DNA of 64,000 nucleotides from the NCBI GenBank assembly GCA_029641185.1, contig JAPWGK010000002.1, forward strand, positions 930,001 to 994,000, read 5' to 3'. Shown piece by piece: positions 58,759 through 64,000 of the stretch. Each line of letters starts with the position of its first letter. Position 1 is the first letter of the stretch. Source of the DNA: Pseudofabraea citricarpa. Lineage: Eukaryota; Ascomycota; Leotiomycetes; Helotiales; Dermateaceae. The notes beneath the pieces are model-generated. The model did no database searches. It was not told the origin of the DNA and saw nothing but the letters and a program-made list of their open reading frames with translations. The position numbers were made by a program, and so were the translations under genes.

Positions 58759-61700
58759 TCAAGGAGCGAGGATATTCTCGATTCCACTCCATGTCCCTTT
58801 CTGCCGTTCTTCCCAGTACCCATCTTTCCCACCACGCAGTCTCCATACTTCTTCGCCCTCATCTCCACCTTCGGCTTTGACAAACCATCTTGGCTTGTGC
58901 ACATCTCCTCTGCCCTCCATCTCCTTTCTTCTCACTCTCTGTGCCTCCTCCAACCTAGCTTTCAAGACTTCAGCTGTGTCGAGATCTCCCCCCTCTGCAG
59001 CTCTCTGATCCGGCCTCAATCGAGAATCTGTTGGTGGCAGTTTGCCTTCTTCGATTATGGTGGTCTCATTAAGGCCTGCAGCAAATGTGGTAAAGCCGTA
59101 CCTCTGTGGAGCACTATCAACCAAGCTCCCAACACGCCAGATCTCTGGTCCAGCTGCTTTGCCTGCCTCTAGCATTCGTAGACTGTTGTTCCAAGTACCT
59201 GTAAGACTAACACCTGTATGCGTGCCATTCGCATCGTAGCTCTCAACTTGGACATCTTCACTACGACCACCGAACATTCCCTTTTGTTTGAATTCAATCA
59301 CAGCTTTGGCGCCGCTGGTTTCGTTGGTGACCGTCATATTGCCAACAGGCTCCACATACTTCTCACCCATCACGATGTTCCTTAGAAATACTGTGGCAAC
59401 ATTCCAGCTGTAGAGTTCATCACTACCGTCTGGTAGACGCAAAATGATTCGCACACGACCCTCGGTTACCAGTTCAGCGCTCTTGCCCCAGAACTTTTGG
59501 GAGGGGGCAGGAGATTGGCTAAACGACCAGTTGGCTGAATCTGCTTGACATGCTAGTCGAACTGGACGATGCGATACTTTCTCTACCAGCAGGCGGAAAC
59601 CACCCGGGACTTCTTTATCTGTACGAACAAGCTCATACGTCTCACCCAGCATTGGGTTAAAAGGTTTTCGAATCGCACGCTCCTTTGCCCGGTTTGCACT
59701 AAATTGCGAGGTCGCGAACGCAGCTACGTGTAGAAGCCTCTGAGTAGGGACCTTATGAGTGGCTGCTATGTCCAACAATTGAGCATACTCTAGTTGTTCC
59801 GCTGAACGTTGGAGTAACGAAAGCGGTTCATTCGCTGAGACAGGCATGCTGATTGTGCTTAGGTCTTTGCCTACGTTCTTCCTCAAGAACCCGATCAGAC
59901 TTGGGGGCATGACAGTTGCTGCTGGAACCGTGTCTCGCCGCGTAAGTTTATTTGATAATGGAAGTGGAGCGAGTGATTTGGGTTTGATGGGGAATAGTGC
60001 AGCTATGCCATTCACACGAAAATAATTATCATTCCCACTAGCTGAGGACAGCGATGAAGTATCACTCATAAACTCGTCTTCGGCCTCTGTTTGTGTGTCC
60101 TCTTCGCTTTGACGATCGATCATTAGGACTTGTGAGCGTTCTTGAGATAACTCGGGTTCCGCATCGTAGAACTCGCCTGTAGACGTTGAATCCATGCTAT
60201 TTCTTGACACTGCCGATTTTGGCGCGGGCATTCTGCGTTTCTTGCTTTTGACTATCAATGCTGAAAAGTCCTCCAAAACCGTATCTAAGTCGTTGAGGAG
60301 AGCTGTGCAGTGTTCATGCATACTATGTGGCTGATTGTGATCCCTGCCACTTCGAGATGACGCTTTAGAGCCATTTGCGGAAACAGTCGTTACTACGGAA
60401 CTAGGCGATGGAACTGCAAGTTGCGATGAGATGCTACGCTGCATTATCTGAGGACTTGCGGTATTAGAAGCTTTGCGTTTCCAAAATGGTCGTTTTTCTG
60501 GTGCCCCTAAAAGATCTGGGTTCTCTTTCTCATCTGTGGGAGTGTTGACTGGGGAGAGTCCAAGCCCCATGTAGGATCCCCTCTTATCATTTGGAGCGGT
60601 ATCTTTTGATAGCCTACGTACGGCATCTCTTGTTCCAACAATGCGGCTGACGAGCGCTTCAACTTGCTCCCATTCCTGCTCCTCTGCAAGCATCGAAGCT
60701 GCGCTTGGCATTCCAGATGTGTTGATTTGAAGATGTCCAGCGGATGGTTTCCCATTCACTACAATACCCCTAGCAGTATTGCTAGCTCTTTCCAAAGCCT
60801 TTGTCCATTCCTCAAAATCCTTCGCATTTCCAGTCTTCAGATGCCACACCTCAGCACCCGAGTCAATACTGATCTCCCTCCTTCGTTCGTCAGCAGAAAT
60901 TGCTGCTAAACTCAACGGTATCGCGCCTCTCAACGCGGACGAGTTGCGGTTGTAGTAGTATGACAATGTACAAGAAGCAAAATCTAGGGAAAAGAATCGA
61001 CGTGCATAACCTTGTCCTCGCTTTCTGCGCCGTTTTTGTAATACACCCACATGGTATGTTGGAACACCTTGTTCACTCTCTGCACGGCCCATAATCGAGT
61101 TGCCTCTGCTAGCACGTCCATTTTGTCCCATGGCTAGATGGCTATGTAGACTGTCGACTGATTCTGAAGCCGAAGGCACGACTTTTGGACTCTGCGGCTT
61201 GCCCTGGGTTGCGATGCTCGTTCCACTTTGTCCTCCTTGAAGATTTAATAAGTGATGCGTGGCATGAGGCGGTGCATTCGATGGATATGTGAGGAGCACG
61301 AATGTTGCTGTTTTCGAATACACTTTGGAGAAGGTATTATCGAACACCAGCCCATACATTCCACCGTGTCCTGTGGGAACAGGGAACGTTCCCATGGCTA
61401 CCTTGTCCGCTTCGCATTTTCCATACCACTGTATCGGGATGAAACCCTTTGCTCGAAGTTGTTCCTGAGCCGTAGAAGAATCATTTTTGGCGCTCGATGG
61501 TCGTCTTGTTCTCGCGGGGTCTTGGGAGGCATCGAGAGCAGAACCGGCATCATCAACACTCAGGACTGGCAGCTTCGGCGTAGCTGAGGAATCTGTTCCT
61601 GGGTGTTTGAAGATACCGAAGTTTCTGCCATAATGTTAGACGAGTAGCTCTGTAGTCATGGAGAGATTCCGTACATGGACTTTTCATGTGGTTGTACGCT

Positions 61701-61850
61701 CCAAGATATCGTATGGCCTTCCTCAACCTTCACCCATCGCACGATGTAGGACTGCACATGCAAATCAGCTCACATCCACTTGCGCACGAGAGAAAATGGC
61801 AGTAAAATGCATACTTTGCTATGGATCTCCAGCTGCTCCAACCCTGCCAT
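58759..61850 (-). CDS. OSH3: oxysterol-binding protein, Osh3 type (GOLD-PH-ORD)
   Basis: Three exons (61815-61850, 61675-61751, 58759-61624) encode 992 residues. The first two small exons and the start of the third form the N-terminal GOLD-type domain (MAGLEQLEIHSK, then SYIVRWVKVEEGHTISW, then NFGIFKHPG) found in Osh3 proteins. A PH domain covers about residues 226-321 (VGVLQKRRRKRGQGYARRFF to DFEEWTKAL). An FFAT-like motif EFYDAEPE at about 522-529 predicts binding to ER VAP/Scs2. The oxysterol-binding-related domain spans about 610-970, with NPMLGETYEL and EKVSHRP. Osh3 works at ER-plasma membrane contacts on PI4P. The signature reads KVSHRP rather than the canonical QVSHHP, losing one of the two paired histidines; see findings. 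Confidence 0.93.
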
Positions 61851-62753
61851 TGTGCTAGTGTTGTGGATATGTTGGCAACAACTATTGACGCATATGAAAC
61901 TGTCTCTGTAAGAGTGCTGGCGATGCTAAAAGGTCCAGCTGGCTAAGTGCGACGGCGATTAAGTGACGTATATGGTATCATCTGAGAGCATAGAAAGGCA
62001 TGCGGGAAGAAAGTGAGGTTGGAATACGTAGTGATAGATTCCTTGATTGTTGACCCTGCCCTGTAGAAGATAGATTGGCCTCAGCACTAGAGCAACGCTT
62101 CCGTTTAGACGTCAGGGACCCGTCAGATGTCAGACTTCCACCCGTGGCCCCGAGCCGTCATCAATAGCGACAGCCTAAGCCCTAAGCACCAGCACGCTTG
62201 GAAGGGGGGAATGGGTAATTGAAACTTGGGGGAGGGGTTCTGTCCAGGAGTAAACAATTGCGTGCCGTGGGTGAAGAAGCAGAAACAATGAGATGGACAC
62301 GGGCGCACACTTGCTCAGCCTTGTCGATCTCTGCAGCGATTGGCTTGTTGAACCTGGTTCTCAACACACCACCGTATGCCGTATTCGGGCCCGCACCGTG
62401 AATCCGTGATACGACTACGGGACTACGACTCCTCGTTTGGCACTTGTCACCGAAATAGCAATACCTAGGTACATAGCAATGGCGATGAGTGGCAGAAGCA
62501 CCTTGCAAGGTTCACAGAGCAGAGCGAGGGGGGTTTTAGTGCTTTCAAAAGGGCATCCGTCACCAGAGATTCGTCAGCCACGTAGTTTAAATTGCTGTAA
62601 AGATACAAAGGATTGGTTGGCATAATGCCACCTCCGCGTAGCCCTTTGACCACGGGTCCACGACGCTTTTGACCCCTTGTAGATGCTCCAGCTTCCCATT
62701 GAGAGTAATTTAGTATTTAGTACATATTAAAGAAATTGATCGTGTTTCTCTTC
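61851..62753. other. spacer between SPT6 and OSH3
   Basis: OSH3 promoter and SPT6 3' UTR in about 900 bp, both genes leftward. A TACCTAGGTA palindrome lies at 62462-62471. No gene recognised; minus-strand frames around 62180-62510 have no homology. Confidence 0.5.
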
Positions 62754-64000
62754 TCAGCCCCGTCGGCTGACCTCATTGGCATGGCGTAACTTGAATCCGT
62801 TGCAAAGTGCCTTCATGTCTGGGTACGCACTCTTCATCAGTTCAAAAGCGTTGGGAACAACACGCACAGGCCACGAGTTGACGCGTGCCTGTTGACCAGC
62901 CTTGAAGCAGAGGTAGAAGTAGCCTGGATGCCTTGGATCCAAGCAAAAAGCGTAAACTGATCGCTTGGGATTGGCTTCCGTATATGTCGTCAACCATTTT
63001 TCTACACAGTATTAGTATTTGCCCGCCGGCCATCGATTCAGAAAGAAACTCACCAGTCTCTGCTTTGCTGCCTGATTGGTACTTTTCATGTTGCATCATC
63101 TCGTCTACCTTCTTTGCCATTGCCTTGACGTGATCAACAATAAGTTCGTCAAGATCGCTGTAGTTGTACTTTCCACCTATGCGAAGCTGCCGGCCCACAG
63201 AGAATTCGTTATCCTTTTGCAACTCAAGAACATCAAGATGTTGATAAACTCCATCAGCAACCTTCCAGGTCACAGCAAGATGATCGTTACCCTTTGATGA
63301 AGGTCGAATGACTGCATCACCTGGTGCCTGCGATCCCAGGTACTCTTCAGCCTGGGTGGAATTGAATGGCCGGAAAAGTGGATGCTTGACGACTCTTTGA
63401 GTGCGTCCAGTTGCCTTGTCCTTCTCACGGAGCTCTTCTTTGTCTTTCTGTTCTTGTACTGCATCCCAAGACCCAGGCTCATGATCCACACGTTTTCTGT
63501 ATGGTATTCGCAGGATCGACTCGCGCATAGAGAGTCTCGCATTGAAATTCTGACGGTCGAGCTCGAGAAGTTTAGCTTGAGCAGTCTGCCCAACAGAGAA
63601 GAGCCGATTTAGAGGAGTTTCATGTTCTGATCCATCTTGTTGTTCGACTTTGCCTTCAATGCCAGAGTCTAATTTCGCAATCACAAAATCCTCCTTGGCA
63701 ACTCTGATGTTGACTGAGACAATCATGCCTTCACAAAGTGAGTCCATTGTCTCTCCAGTGAGCATTGTGAATATCTCATCATCAGACAAAAGAGCAAAGT
63801 TTCTCCGTAGTTCTTCGTAAGGTTGTTGTAACTCTGCACGAATAGTCTCCAATGTCGCTCGCTTGCGCTGGTTGTAGTTGCGTTCTAATTGTTCAGCATA
63901 CTCCTCAAGAATCAAATCGTTGACTTTCTCCTGCTCATCATCCTTGATAAGTCTTCGAACAATAGCTCCTGGTCCAGATTCATCAACTTCTCCCTTTACG
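62754..64000 (-). CDS. SPT6: transcription elongation factor Spt6, C-terminal part
   Basis: Two visible exon segments (63054 to the window edge, and 62754-63001) encode about 398 C-terminal residues; the gene continues beyond 64000. An S1/OB domain ([20 protein letters not shown], then GIEGKV) is followed by [12 protein letters not shown] and [16 protein letters not shown], which opens the tandem SH2 module. SH2 core strands include DGVYQHLDV and [21 protein letters not shown]; the last exon contributes [21 protein letters not shown] and the terminal helix. The tandem SH2 binds the phosphorylated linker of RNA polymerase II, and Spt6 is a histone chaperone and elongation factor. The protein ends soon after the SH2 module, without the long Gly-rich tail of animal Spt6. 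5' end missing only because of the window edge. Confidence 0.95.

Overview
The window is nuclear DNA of a filamentous ascomycete (Pezizomycotina). Most introns are 46-75 nt with GTAAGT-like donors and CTAAC/CTGAC branch sites just before the acceptor. Genes lie on both strands without operons, and the content is typically fungal (chitin synthase, Opy2, ApsA/Num1-like cortical protein, Ras2-type GTPase, dienelactone-hydrolase-like protein). A leotiomycete (Botrytis/Sclerotinia relatives) is my guess from overall resemblance; I cannot prove it from sequence alone. Gene models below were built by hand-joining exons so that reading frame and family homology are continuous.

Layout: 1-3167 gene-poor; SPX-domain membrane protein (+, 3168-4697); nucleoporin Nup133 (+, 5543-9847); mitochondrial AFG1-type ATPase (+, 10439-12637); a 9-bp minisatellite; TRAPPC2L/Tca17-like subunit (-, 13201-13977); mitochondrial malonyl-CoA:ACP transacylase (-, 14435-15750); dienelactone-hydrolase-like protein (-, 16127-17389) divergent from replication protein A large subunit (+, 17703-19731); ApsA/Num1-like PH protein (-, 20980-25177); a 5.2-kb gene-poor block; type II HAD hydrolase (-, 30397-31236) divergent from an unrecognised multi-pass membrane protein (+, 31665-33128); a 4.1-kb simple-repeat-rich block; Ras2-type GTPase (-, 37254-38046); a 3.1-kb block; Opy2 (-, 41132-42389); a 3.1-kb divergent control region; chitin synthase (+, 45463-48333); Ubc12 (+, 49035-49799); Ilv5 (+, 50425-51827); Sry1-like PLP enzyme (+, 52147-53422); secreted type-B carboxylesterase (+, 54457-56851); an unrecognised low-complexity protein carrying a duplicated 22-residue motif (+, 57402-58145); Osh3-type oxysterol-binding protein (-, 58759-61850); and the 3' part of SPT6 (-, 62754 to beyond 64000).

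The genes do not form one pathway or a biosynthetic cluster. They are mostly conserved housekeeping and signalling genes. Loose functional groupings are polarity/wall/signalling (Ras2, Opy2, chitin synthase, ApsA, Osh3), mitochondrial metabolism (MCT1, AFG1, ILV5) and nuclear functions (Nup133, RPA1, SPT6). The features least explained by known families are the duplicated-motif protein at 57402-58145, the recurrent intergenic motifs TACTGTA and CCTAGGTA, the 9-bp minisatellite, a 26-nt poly-T tract lying where the HAD gene's transcript would end, and a long open frame (25030-25911) antisense to the 5' end of the ApsA-like gene. No CRISPR array, rRNA gene, convincing tRNA gene or intact transposon was seen.
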